From the NCBI GenBank assembly GCA_002150815.3, contig NDFF03000382.1:248001-312000 (forward strand): a DNA stretch of 64,000 nucleotides. Reading direction: 5' to 3'. Below, piece after piece: positions 1 through 10,761 of this stretch. The stretch is from Grammothele lineata. Lineage: Eukaryota; Basidiomycota; Agaricomycetes; Polyporales; Polyporaceae. The notes below the pieces were generated by a model, which worked only from the letters and a program-made list of their open reading frames with translations, was not told where the DNA came from and did not search any database. The stretch's first letter is position 1. Each line of letters opens with the position of its first letter. The translations under genes and the position numbers were made by a program.

Positions 1-29
1 TAGCTGACCGCACTATCTCCGTCCACCAG

Positions 30-639
30 GCTGGTCGTCGACCTTCTGAGGACGGGCGCGTTCACTTCCATGATCGTTGTAGAGATGTCGTGGCTTGGTG
101 CGACTTCTTCCTTGGGTCCTACTTCCCACCTGGATAATCACTTACCGACTCCGTCCTTCCAGGCTTCCTTGGTGTCCTCTTCCTCGCCACGGGCGGGGCC
201 GCAGCAGCCAACGCTGCCGACGGCTGGGTCCAGTGCAGCGCCTGGTTTCCCGCCTCCGCACGGACCGTTTGCAACGAGACCTCCGCCGGCGCCGCCTTCG
301 GTTTCCTCGGCTGGCTCCCGCGTACGTGCCGTCTTCCCACCTCCACTCTTCTCGCCCCTGCCCGATCGCGCCGCTCGCTCACGCCCTGTCTTCCCAGTCT
401 GGGGGTACACCATCCTTCTGCTTGTGTTCCTCATCATCCGCGCCCAACGCGGCGAGTACATCTGGCAGCGGTCTGTGCGCGAGGCGGGTCTCGGGTTCGG
501 CCCGTCGACCGCGGGCCCGAATGCGACGCTCGCGCCGGGCGAGAACAAGTCCGCGTTTGCGCCGCAGATGGGTTCGATGCAGTATCCGCCCTCGGCGGGC
601 GTCACCCCTCAGCCGACGGGACAGTACCCCCAGGTCTGA
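30..639 (+). CDS. MARVEL-domain-like integral membrane protein, 3' part (5' end outside window)
   Basis: Exons 30-97, 163-321 and 398-639 join in frame; introns are 65 and 76 bp, and bases 1-29 look like the tail of an upstream intron ending in cag. The readable protein has a hydrophobic stretch running into SWLG then FLGVLFLATGGAAAANAADG, a Cys-containing luminal loop, and a last membrane span GYTILLLVFLIIRA followed by a polar Pro/Gly/Gln-rich cytoplasmic tail ending in QYPQV. The helix-loop-helix order with LATGGAAAANAA resembles the last two helices of fungal MARVEL proteins, a four-helix family of membrane-apposition proteins. The family call rests on these two spans only; the N-terminal half lies before the window. 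Confidence 0.7.
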
Positions 640-1416
640 TTGAACACGTCGCTCACTGACGTGCTGATCTCTTGTTGTAGGAGGCATTGTTGTCAGTTTA
701 GTTTACGAACTCGCTTCGGGTCTCGCTTCGGGCTCTGCTTGTTGTAACTGTACATCCCGACTTTAACTAATCAAATGGGTTGTGGGTCCAACGTGATGAT
801 TCAATTGCTAGTTGAAATGTGCGCGGGACTGTACTTCGACGCAACAGCGGTCTGGATTTTGGGTCTGAACGGGGTTCACCGTAATGATACAAAATATGAC
901 GTCTAATAGACCGATCGTCATTGCTACGATCCGCGCTCGGTCGACGGCGGTGCTACGCGATCCTCCTCTTCAGCGTCATGAGTGGGATTAGTCTTGCCAA
1001 TACAGACGGACCACGCTAGAACAAGGAGCTTCGGGGCGGTTTGGGGTACACGAACTACTCGTTTCTACACAGCTGATGACGCCGCCGTTCTCGGGTCTCC
1101 ACTGTGGACTCGGGTAGTAGAGAGTTCACGACTGCATTTCATCCTTGGCCCGTCCCAACGAACCTTAGCCGCTGGGGGAATTCACGGGTGAGCAAGATTA
1201 TGACGCAAGCTTGACCTCAATTTTCAATGGTCGTTCGCGTGCGCTCATTTTCCTGCTCATCGCTGACGCAGATATTTGCGCCATGCGCACGGAGGTGGCC
1301 ACAACGCGATGGTATAAAACCACTCGAAGTCGGAGGAAGGCCAGCCATCACCCGGTCGCTCCAAGCATCCACCAGCCAACGAGCTCTTCACACACCTACT
1401 TCACTTGCTGTTCAAC
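640..1416. other. Intergenic region, 3' UTR of the MARVEL gene and promoter of the con-6-like gene
   Basis: No exon-like reading frame is seen here. The right end holds a TATA box (1313-1319) for the next gene. Small open frames in this stretch show no family resemblance and no splice-linked partner. Confidence 0.6.
1313..1319 (+). promoter_or_regulatory. TATA box of the con-6-like gene
   Basis: A perfect TATAAAA lies 98 bp before the ATG at 1417, on the coding strand and flanked by GC-rich sequence. Most genes in the window show no such clear TATA. A strong TATA fits a highly inducible stress or conidiation gene. Confidence 0.65.
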
Positions 1417-1849
1417 ATGTCCAACTCCGGAAACGTATGTGGTTCGCTGCGTCTTGCTCCTTAAACGCATGGCTTACCAGAACTTCCCTAGGTTACACGT
1501 GGCTTGAGTGAGTGTTCGTGCATGAGGACAGGTAAACCTTAGACTCGATTTCCTGACCCACATGCAGAGGCCGCCATCTCGAACCCGAACAACTCTGAGG
1601 AGGCCAAGGACCGCGCTGCGGACCGTCTCCGTGACATGGAACAGAGTGGAGAGGCTAGCTCGACCGAGGCCCATGAGGACAACGTGCGCATTGGACACAA
1701 GGTGCGTATGGTTGACTCGTCGAACGCATTGGCGCGGTTCTCTTGTGTTGACAACCTTGTACTTGCAGGCGGCGCTGAACAACCCAAATGTGTCCGAGGA
1801 GGCCAAGGAGCATTCGGCTCAGGTCCTGGAGGACCTGGACGCCGCCTGA
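1417..1849 (+). CDS. Conidiation-specific protein 6 (Con-6) family protein
   Basis: Exons 1417-1434, 1570-1701 and 1769-1849 give a 76-residue protein. It carries two copies of the Con-6 motif: AISNPNNSEEAKDRAADRL in exon 2 and ALNNPNVSEEAKEHSAQVL in exon 3. Each motif sits at the start of its own exon, with the highly charged linker RIGHK before the second. Con-6 proteins are small, hydrophilic and abundant during sporulation or stress; the exact role is unknown. The start in exon 1 (MSNSGN) was chosen because the GTATGT donor follows it in phase and a TATA box lies upstream. The first acceptor could be cag at 1567 or gag at 1569; only the latter keeps the Con-6 frame. Confidence 0.88.
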
Positions 1850-1990
1850 GTGAAGACGCGCGCATAGCCAGAGTGTCTGCGGTGGTACCCAATGTATAAT
1901 AATGACCTTTGCGTGGAACATACCTCTAATTTCTTGACACCGTTCGTGCGCGATTTGTAAAAATACAATATCCATACGATGGACCTGAAA

Positions 1991-2763
1991 TTACCGACGA
2001 AGTAGTATGAATACAGGATCCCCAAGAACGATGCTCGTCATATGTCTTGATGACCCTGTGAGGGACATAAGGAGGCCGCCGAAGGACGCATACGCCGTTC
2101 TAGGCAAGATATTAGCATATAATGAAACGACATTTGACAAGTTTGCTCACACAATCTCTGCCGAACCCTCGTCAAACCTATACACCTGGGGAACAACGGA
2201 TCGTCGAGATTCAGCAAGGAAACGTAACATAGAGCGTGATAGAGCAGATAATGAAGCGGAATAACGATAAGGCAAGAGCGCAGAGGATACAAGGGACGCC
2301 AGACGTGGGGACGGAGGGAGCGTTGGCCTCGAAGTCAGCCGGGGCGCGCGACTCACCTTTCCGTACATCACATACTCATATTCGTCATCCAGCCCCCGCC
2401 GGCCCTTCGCATCTGGCCTCCACACGTCCCGGTCCTTGTCCTCGTCCTCCGCTCCTGCTGCACCCTGCGGCGCCCGCGAAAGTGTGGAGGCGAGCGCGAG
2501 CGCGAACGACTGGCCGTCCTGCAGCGGAAAGAGCTCGATGTTGTAGTCAAGTGTGAGGTCCATGTCATAGTTTTTTGAGTGCGCGTATAGGCGCGAGACT
2601 ACCCTCGCGAAAATTCACACATAAGAATCCGAGAGCGAAAGGTAGGAGGAAGGGTCGTTGTGGCACTGGAGCGCGCACCTCGGTCAAATTTCTTGCCCTC
2701 TTTGTCTATGGCATTGATAGTGAATATGTCATCAAAAAGAACGTTAGACGTGTTTGAGGACAT
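1991..2763 (-). CDS. RPB8: RNA polymerases I, II and III shared subunit RPABC3 (Rpb8)
   Basis: Four exons on the reverse strand, 2763-2679, 2598-2357, 2185-2151 and 2099-1991, give 156 residues. Recognisable Rpb8 blocks are the start SSNTSNVLFDDIFTINAID, LTLDYNIELFPL, DEYEYVMYGKVYRFDEG, ASFGGLLMSLTG and the terminal ILLRR. Rpb8 is the OB-fold subunit shared by all three nuclear RNA polymerases. Introns are 80, 171 and 51 bp. The protein is slightly longer than usual (about 145-150) because of a charged loop, rich in Glu, Asp and Lys, before the VWRPD segment in exon 2; fungal Rpb8 commonly has a variable loop there. It is convergent with the con-6-like gene. Confidence 0.93.
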
Positions 2764-2987
2764 TTTGGGGCAGCCTGAGGCGAGAGGGGTTGATGCGATG
2801 AAGATGCGAGGAAAGACAAGAGGCATCCGCACGCGTGCCACACTTTTGCCGACTTTCTCAAAAAGGCAGTCAGGTATGCCTTGTTCCGCGGACAAAGTAA
2901 TGAACGATCGTAATAACTTCGTGATTTACTACTCGAATGGTACCCATCACACGTTTGACTACTGTATCACCATCGACTCCCGAAAGC

Positions 2988-4594
2988 CTACCAGCCCTGA
3001 GCACCTCTGACCTGCAAATCAAGGCATTTTCTGAAATTTTCTCGTGTCTCTCCGACATTCCAAGCCTCCCAATTCTGTCTAAGCGGCGACTCATCGCCCC
3101 TAAAGAACGGCTCTACGCACACCTTTGCAATGCCCTTGAACAAGTCTTCAAGGATCCATGTGAGACGGGGACCTGTTAGTTCAATGGCAGGCTCTGAGTT
3201 GACTTCCAAGATGTTGACCCTCAGTTTCCGCGGCGTGCCGGGCTGATCGGCGTGAGTGACGATGAAGTCGATGCCATAGAGCTCAAAGGCGTTAGGCAAG
3301 GGCTTAGATGACATCAATCACGATGCATGCCGTGGAATATCTCATAACACACCTGGAAATGGACGCTCATCTCGACGGCAGCCTTGAAAGTCTCGGCGAG
3401 TAGATCGCACACTTGATTCTTGAGATCGTCGATGTCCTCCTTCGTGAAGAGAGGTGGCCGAGAGGCCTGTGACCGGGTGGTATGTCTCGCTTCCGGGTCG
3501 AGCATCATTCCCATAGCATGTGGAGGACGCTGGTGACGAGGGGTTTTCCCCGAGAGGACATGGCATCCGATGAGCTCATCGAGTAGGCGGACACCGGCTT
3601 CACCACGCTCTTTTTGTAGAGCAGTATTGGTCAGATGTGCAGAAAGATCCACTCCAGGAGCTCCATTGTCTTCTGTGGCTTGTTTGAATGGTGCGACGTA
3701 CGGGACGGGAGAGAAAAGGGCGAGGATCCTGTCGTACATGTAGACCTTGATAGCGCCCGAAGTAACGCAGTATACGCGGAGGTGGAACTGTTCATAGCTT
3801 GAATTACGAGAAGAGGTTCAAAGATAGGTATGAGCTGACTTTGTGGCCATGCAGGTCGCTAATGGCTGGTTTGGGGAGGTCATCCAGAGGCATCTCAGAC
3901 GGATCAAGCAGAAGAGGCTTTGCCAGATACTCCTGCATTCCTGTTAGCAGTTTGGGAAGGGTACCGATTTGCACTCGCTCACCTGTATCACAAAATGCCG
4001 TAGTTGCGAGATTGCCACAGTGGTGTCGGGCCCTTCGCACTCTCTGCCACTATACTCACCATCAGATTGGTCCTGCTCGAACTCTTGGAATATCGCCTCG
4101 AGGTCCTCCTTGCTATGGAATAGACGGAGACCCATGCCACGATCGGCCATCCCTGGTTTCAAAATCCACCATTGAGAGGGATCATTCTTCATAATCTCCT
4201 GCGCTAGATCATATAGGTCGTCGCTCCATAGCTCGTCGAGTTCGTCTGCAAAACTCAGCTCAAGCTCCCATGACCTCGGAACGCCTGTATTGAGCGCAGA
4301 ATTGGGGTGCTTGGTCAAGTAATTGTGGATGCACCGCGACAGGAAGTGCTTGCGAATGAGAGCTTTACGAATGACGTATGAAGAAGAGAGGACTTTAAAA
4401 CCAGGGCCATGTGAGAATGTAAGGTCGTGGTCGAGAGCGTCGTAGGTCGCCCATTGCAGAAGTAAGCGTGGAGGTTCCGTAGGGAGCGCGTCGATGATGA
4501 TTGGTGGTGACGAAAGGGAGCGAAGGGCGTCGAGCACGAGGCGTTCAGTGAGCGGCGCCGATGGCCACGAGACGAACGCTGAGAAGGCCTCCAT
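2988..4594 (-). CDS. Tubulin-tyrosine ligase (TTL) family protein
   Basis: Exons 4594-3983, 3932-3840, 3787-3353 and 3302-2988 give 484 residues, with introns of 50-52 bp. ATP-grasp features of the TTL family are seen in order: a Lys-containing block WWILKPGMADRGMGLRLF, the following FVIQEYLAKPLLLD strand, FHLRVYCVTSG with a downstream VYMYD, HLTNTALQ, and near the end ELYGIDFIV and ILEVNSEPA, which hold the Asp and Glu/Asn metal ligands. The family ligates amino acids to C-terminal tails. In fungi, members resemble the TTL half of yeast Pby1 more than true tubulin ligases, so the substrate is uncertain. An upstream in-frame Met at 4684 exists, but MEAFSAFV is the more natural start. It is divergent from MMM1. 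Confidence 0.88.
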
Positions 4595-4815
4595 GGCGAT
4601 CTCAAGACGGTGGCCGATGAGCAAGCGGCAGCGCGATCTAACTTGAAGCGGAGGACGCGACCTGACGCGATAGACACGCCACACGTGATCTATGACGAAC
4701 GGCGTCTATCTTGTTGCTCTGGCCGCTCGCGTCGCGTCGCTTGCTCGGCGGAGTCGGGTCCACACGGCAGGTCTGCAGCAGCGGCCTCTCTTCGTTACAT
4801 CCGCCTTCGTCTAGC

Positions 4816-6013
4816 ATGGCATCGGCGTACATTTTTACGCTGCATCCTACGTTCACTCAAGGGCTTATTCTTGGCCAACTTTCCATCCTCTTCCTGCTGT
4901 TTCTCGTCCTCAAGTACCTCTTCTTCGACACTGACACCGAGAAGCCCTACCGTAAAGCTGCATACCCGCCGAGAGTCGAACCGGATAGTAGCGATGAAGA
5001 CTTTCTAGCCGCTCGCCTCGACTATGAAAAGCTAGAGAAGGCGAAGAGAGATGGAGACTCGGAGAGCTCAGAGTGGCTGAACCTGCTCTTGCAGCAGGTG
5101 CGTAGTCCCAGGTCAAACATATTGTTCCTGGCTGTATTTTCCATGTAGGTCTTGGATGCCTACCGTATCAAGCTTCGAAACGGGCTTGCCGGACCTGAGG
5201 GCGAAGAAATCACTCGACAGCGTATCGAGGATTTTGTTAACAAGATGCGCCCTCAAGGCTTCTTAGTATGTCCAGCCTTCATGCACCGTTGTCGCCTACT
5301 AACAGTTGCGTTAGGATTATATCAAGGTACACTCTGTGGATTTGGGTTCCTCAGCACCGCGTCTATCTCGCGCACGCATCCAACGTGACGTTGGTCCAGG
5401 ATCGGAGCAGGTACGCCCCTCCGTTGTGTCGTATTCGCATACATGTTTTTGTTAACTAGGTCATGATAGTATATCGACTATGACATGAGTTACATCGATT
5501 CTGTCTCGACTTCTATCTCGACTTCTGTACTTTTCAACTACCCATTCCCGTCTTTCGCACGCCTACCCGTCTCGCTCACTATCTCTCTGTCGCTCTTTGC
5601 GTCCTCCGTGGGTGTTGGTCGTACGCCTTCAGACGTTCTACTTACGCACGCGTCATTCCTTATTCCTAGGTCCGACTAACGCCGCCGAATCCCCTCTCGC
5701 CACATCCAACAATCACGTTCACGCTTCCTACTCCTCATTCGGATTTTACCCTCGATATCAAAGTGACATCCCTGATGGGAAGTCGTGCGAAGCTCGAAGA
5801 CGTACCAAAAGTACACGAGTTGATTCAAAATCAGGTGTGGTCGACGTGCGGGATATGTTCTCGAGTGTTGTCTAACCTTTACTGGCTCAGATCCGGAGAG
5901 TCGTTATGGAAAAGGGCACATGGAAAATCGTACTTCCCGGTCTTGCCAGTGTGAACGAGGTGAAGGAGGATGTCAAGATTGACCGACGTCTGGTAGAAGA
6001 GCATCTGAACTAG
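4816..6013 (+). CDS. MMM1: Maintenance of mitochondrial morphology protein 1 (ERMES subunit, SMP domain)
   Basis: Six exons, 4816-5097, 5149-5265, 5315-5410, 5470-5607, 5670-5834 and 5891-6013, give 306 residues. A luminal start IFTLHPTFTQGLILGQLS leads into one membrane helix (LFLLFLVLKYLFF). The SMP lipid-transfer domain follows, with VHSVDLGSSAPRLSRARI, the DSVSTSISTSVLFNYP block, PPNPLSPHPTITFTLP, and DFTLDIKVTSLMGSRAKLED near the C-terminus. Mmm1 anchors the ER side of the ER-mitochondria encounter structure and moves phospholipids with Mdm12 and Mdm34. The start at 4816 matches the family; an upstream in-frame Met at 4711 would add an unlikely leader. It is shorter than many ascomycete Mmm1 proteins because the cytosolic linker is short. 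Confidence 0.94.
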
Positions 6014-6340
6014 AAGACAGCATTTTCTACGATTGTTACGATTATATGTGTGTTGGTCCTCCCGCCCCCCCTCCATAATTTTGATATAGTGACTGAAGGA
6101 CCACCCCTAGCCGCAAGGCTCATTAGAATATATTACCATGTAATGTTTAGCTGTATTGTATTAATGACTGGGACTACGTCGTTGGAATATATCATTCAGG
6201 GTGCCTCAAACAGAACGACTCATTCCTTCTGGCGGTAGTGAAACCATAGAAATTTCATCGTCATGCTTGATATTTATCGGAATTGAAGGAATTACATGGA
6301 AGGTAGCTACCATTCTGAGTTGAACCTCAATGGTGACAAG
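6014..6340. other. Convergent intergenic region between MMM1 and the first DUF6697-like gene
   Basis: About 330 bp holding the 3' ends of two converging genes. The sequence is AT-rich relative to the flanks. No gene, repeat or clear terminator signal is visible. Confidence 0.5.
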
Positions 6341-8746
6341 CTAGCCAACATTCGCATTGGTATGAGTCTTGCGCTTTTTGCGCGATCCTCCTGCCTGAGC
6401 GTGTTCTCCATGCGGATGTTTACTGAGTTGCGAACCGGGTACGGAGATGGTTGTCGGCTCCCTTTCTACCTGAAGGCTACCTCGGGAGTTCTTCATCGTC
6501 TGCAGCGCAAGCGCCAGCTCGTGGTTGTATCCAACACGCATCCAGCCTGTACAAATCACCTGTAGGACATCCGTCCTATACATCTGCATAATCATCTTGG
6601 AGACCACTGGCGTGACTTTCTCTCTGAAGAGCACCGTCTTATTCAAGACATAATCCGTGACCCCCTGAAACGAAGTAAGCATGCAAGAACTCCAAAGCTG
6701 ACCACTGAAGAAGCTGACCTTATCGGCAAACTTGCAGACTTCTTGGAAAGACGCGAGTGACTTTCCAGCACAGCGATAGGTGCCCATATAACGCCATTGG
6801 TGATTATGCATAAAAAAGAAGTCCATTTCCTCGCCAAACTGTCGCTCCATGTCAAACGCCTTCTCCCACCCTCCTTGACCTGCATGGGCTTTGGAATTGA
6901 AGCGGTGTGTGCCGGATATGACTAGGCAACGCGATCTCCCCCGCCCGGACCAAATAGTTTCATCCTTGTTCTTGGAGATGAAACCCCCAGGGACGCTATG
7001 CAACAAGGCGGCTAGCGTTAGCTGCACCGAAGGCTTAAATAGTGTTCACTGCTTGGTAAGCGTACCATAGAGCTCTGACAGGCTCCAGACCCGACATAGT
7101 CAGTTAGCAGCTCCGGAGGAAGAGATGAATGACATACTTCAGGTAGAGATAGTGTTTTGTGAGATAAAAACGTTATCCCATCGGTAGGTATGTTCTCCAG
7201 GCGCGCCGGCGGTTGGGAAGACACTTCTAAAAATTCGTCAGGTACAAAAGGTGTTGCGCTGGTACGAGTCTGTCTAACGGTCTTTCAAGTTCAAAGTACA
7301 CGTTGTTGATTGTTCAGATCCCGACACCATGATGGAGTTCAACACGAGCAACTCTACTCACTAGTTCTTGCTCCGCCTTCTTCAATCGGTCAGTGGCAGC
7401 TTCTCTGTCCGTTTGAGCAGCTTGTGATAGCTGCCTCATCTGGCTTACGGACTAGAAACATCTTCGTCAGGGATCACTGTACAAACTCATGAACTTGATG
7501 GTTGTAGCTCACTTCTTCTAACTGTTCCTTGGTAGTTCTAGCTTGCTTGTATTTGGCCCTATAGTGAGCAACCTTGGCCTGCAGCCTTTCTTTTGTGTCA
7601 GCCTGGATATGAAGGCTCGCGCCTCAATAAGCAAGAGTGGTGGTGGCGTTGATGCATCCGCTACGAGCCCGCCCGTGCCCCTGCCCGAAAAGGCAGGCGT
7701 GATGCATCCTGTGCCACACGGCCGCGCCGCGGTTGCAGGCGCCCGACGGGCATGCTCCGAGCCTTCCATATGTTTTGAAGGTACACTGGAATGAATAGTG
7801 TATTACAAACTGGCAGTGCATACCTTTTGAAGTAGAAACTATGTCCTAAGGTGTCTCATGTCGGAGACCTTCGCGCGTCGCAAGGAGGTTCAGCGCTTGT
7901 GAGCGGTGGCAATGCTCTTGGGCGTCAGTCCATTGATCGCGTCGTCCTCCCGGCGCTTGACCAACGGCAGGCTTTCGAGTCGGAGACGGCCTTTCGCAAC
8001 ATGCCTGGAGGCAGGATTAGACATATAGGCACATCGCCAGTACGTAGGAGGAGTGGCGCAGTGGTATAAAAGCTCTTTTAAGGATGGCAGACGAAATTGC
8101 GCCTTGGAGGGCCCCTCAATCGTCATGTAGGAGCAGGCTCGGACTTCCGGGCAAATGCATTTCCTTACCTTATATAGGGCGTGAACGAGCGGGCTCGTTC
8201 AGGATCCATTGACGCCACTGAGGCTGCTCCAATAAGCCACTCGTAATTCCTACAGGCCACAGAGCTTACAAGCACAATGGCCCCTGCAGCCTGAGTGTTA
8301 CCGAGTACGCACTCATCAAGACCCTGCGCAGTACCATCATTAGCGTTTTGGGCGCAAGGAAGCAACTGAGGTCAAACCTTACCTTGTTCTGCGATCCCGG
8401 ACAGCTATTTTGTGACTCTTGCAGTGCAGAGAACCGATCTCTGAGGGTGTCAATTTGCAATCTGAGCTGGTTGTTCTCTTCCTGGAGGGCATAGGTGTTC
8501 GTCGTAGAGCTCGATGAAGACGCTGTCTGAACTTGTTTGAAGTTTGTTGAGAGGGCTGTGCAGAAAAACAATAAGAGAGATACCACATGTATCATCGAAA
8601 GATAAGTAGCGTACCGTTTCGCCATGACACGCTCTTAACTCTTCTATTTCTCTACGAACGCGGTTCAGTTCATCGCTCAGCAGCTTGACCATCTCGTTGG
8701 CCATTCCGGAATTCCTAGTATCCGGCGCAGGACTTGTCACTAACAT
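6341..8746 (-). CDS. Coiled-coil protein with C-terminal DUF6697-like domain, copy A
   Basis: A multi-exon reverse gene. The N-terminal part is heptad-rich coiled coil: MVKLLSDELNRVRREIEELR, ALQEENNQLRLQIDTLRDRF, and, after a less certain middle (about 7620-8360), DTKERLQAKVAHYRAKYKQA and DREAATDRLKKAEQEL. The last exons encode a compact domain containing GGWEKAFDMERQFGEEMDFF, WRYMGTYRC, VVSKMIMQMYRTDVLQVICT, then GWMRVGYNHELALAL. This order matches the DUF6697 family of Agaricomycetes (YxGxY, then MYxxGxLxVxCxGxxxVGxN). The C-terminus has a basic cluster SRKKRK that could be a nuclear signal. Function is unknown. Exon joins between 7600 and 8380 are not resolved; the start at 8746 is the most 5' Met of the coiled-coil frame. 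It forms a tandem pair with the gene just upstream. Confidence 0.68.
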
Positions 8747-9021
8747 ATCTGCCAATGAGTATCCTCTAGCAGTGACATCGATTCGAAATGTTGACGGCGA
8801 TAGTATGTGGAATGAAGACCAAGCGGACACCGAAACAGTTCACTCGGAAGTTCCAAATAATAATGCGCGCTTCAAGACTGATTGGCGAACAGAGCGACGA
8901 GGAAGGCTTCACACATGTCGGTAAAATCCGTGTCTGCATATAGACGACTATAAGCTTGTTTGGTCGTAACACTTGTCCAGTGAGAGTCATAGACAATTCA
9001 GTTTTCGTACTCAAGGGCATG

Positions 9022-10650
9022 TTACACTGAGAAATGATCTCGAAAGGCCCCATCCAAAGCAGGATGGGATCCCGTACGCTCCAGACAAAAACATTCCACC
9101 CGGAGGGCATCGCCGGAGAACATACTTCCTACGAAGCTAGCGGCAACTGGTGCTACCTGGTCGCGAGCCGTTATAACTTTATCGCGTGCATCTTGTGCAA
9201 CCTAAATGGACAATATCAATGCTCACTGCTTTTTCTTATGCAGACGAACGACATACCGAGACGTCAATTGTTTCCGCTTCCGTCATAGAGATGAGGCGAG
9301 TATGGATGAGTTGAAAAGTGCCGGAATAGTACCAGCACGAGTTCTCCTGCTGGCGGATAATGTCGAAGGCGCTTCCGAAACTCAACTGTTCTCCGAATAC
9401 ATTCCGTTTCCAGGTTCCCTTACCACCGCGAGCGGCAGGGATGAAGACGTATTGAGGGGCCATGATAATCGTGCGGTTGCCATTTTCGTGCCATAACGAT
9501 TGTTTTGTAGGTACCACGGTCACCTTCACGTCAGGACTTTCATTCCATCGGCATCACTATCGAATGGGCGAGTCTGCGAAGGAACTACCCACAATGTCTG
9601 TTGAAATCTCTAACATATAAGAGGTCTATTAGAATTCACGTGTCGAATACCACATATCTGGCGGTTCACAGTACCTTGGGTATCTCGGGAAAAAATCGAC
9701 TTCTCAAGAAAGGCTGCGTGACATGACCGGAAGGAGAGGCCGAATTGGCAATAAATGACGACAAGTCGAAAGTTGGCGCGTCCCTCGTGTCGAGCTCTGC
9801 CTGCCATCGCACGTTGAGAGCTATCGACCATTGTTGCGGTGTGCATATTAGACACGCACCAGCTGCGCCTCGATAGAAGCAGCACGATAGTTCAACGAGT
9901 TCGCCTCGATGTTCTCGTTGTCCACACTTTCTTGTAACGTACTCAACTCCTGTAAGGAGTAATATAGATGTGAGCGCAATGGCAACGGTTCGGTATAAAA
10001 GGAAAGGAATCGAACATCCTGCAGATACAAGATTTGACTCTTATATTTCTTGGATTTTTCTTTGGAAAAGGCGACTTTCTGCGAGAGTTGTTCGACTTCA
10101 TTCTGGCCATGATCCAACTGTCATAAACAGAGGGACCGAGGCTCAAAATATGATCTAGAAGCTAGCGGGAAATACACACTTGATCTTCGTTGCGCGATAT
10201 TTCGAGTCCAACTTCGACCGTGATCCTACCCTTCAGAGAAATGACTTCCACGTCCCGAAAGCACAAATGCATCTATAAGCTACCTCTTGGGCGATGATAG
10301 ATTTGTTGTCCTGGTCCTCGAGAGCGGCGTCAAAGTGGAATTGAAGGTCAGCTAATTCCTGTCGCAGAAAATTGTTCTCCTCCAGAATAGTCGAGTTATC
10401 GATCAATAGTTCTTCGGCGGATTTCTGGACAGCGGTCAGTGCATGTGGAGACGTTCTAGACGGCAAAACTCGCTGTTTTACGAGTTCCTGACGAGCATCT
10501 TGCAATTTCTTGTATAGTAGATGTGCCATTTCCTGCGCAAACTCCGGATCGTTGGTGAGGACATCCATCAGGTCAGAGGTGGCCTTGGGAGTGTGGTGAG
10601 TGGTGGTTGAATAACACACAACCTACGTAAGAAGCAAGTATGGAAGCCAT
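9022..10650 (-). CDS. Coiled-coil protein with C-terminal DUF6697-like domain, copy B
   Basis: A reverse gene in the same orientation as copy A. A probable first exon MASILASY (ATG at 10650) splices through a 43-bp intron to LMDVLTNDPEFAQEMAHLLY. Coiled-coil exons follow: EENNFLRQELADLQFHFDAA, LDHGQNEVEQLSQKVAFSKE and LSTLQESVDNENIEANSLNY. After a linker DTRDAPTFDLSSFIANSASP the DUF6697-like domain reads KGTWKRNVFGEQLSFGSAFD, CWYYSGTFQLIH, and finally SMFSGDALRVECFCLERTG followed by HPALDGAFRDHFSV and a stop. The last block aligns with MYxxGxLxVxC...VGxN of copy A, although VGFN has become TGSH. The join near 9530-9600 is unresolved: an in-frame stop separates WVVPSQTRPF from the domain. Either an exon boundary is missed or the copy is damaged. 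Confidence 0.6.
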
Positions 10651-10761
10651 CGGCGTCTATCCTCGGTGGCAACGTCAGGGCGACGGATAACGTGAAGAGA
10701 AATTGTTGCTAGATGCATATGACACAACACGGGCGCACGAGGGGAATGTCCATCAATAATA

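Noticed and set aside
982..1511. Short forward frames before and over the con-6-like gene
   Set aside because: No motifs, and one runs through the proven intron of the con-6-like gene.
8053..8110. A-box-like TGGCGCAGTGG suggesting a tRNA gene
   Set aside because: No B-box (GGTTCGANNCC) follows within 100 bp and no acceptor-stem pairing can be drawn. The stretch lies inside the DUF6697-like copy A region.
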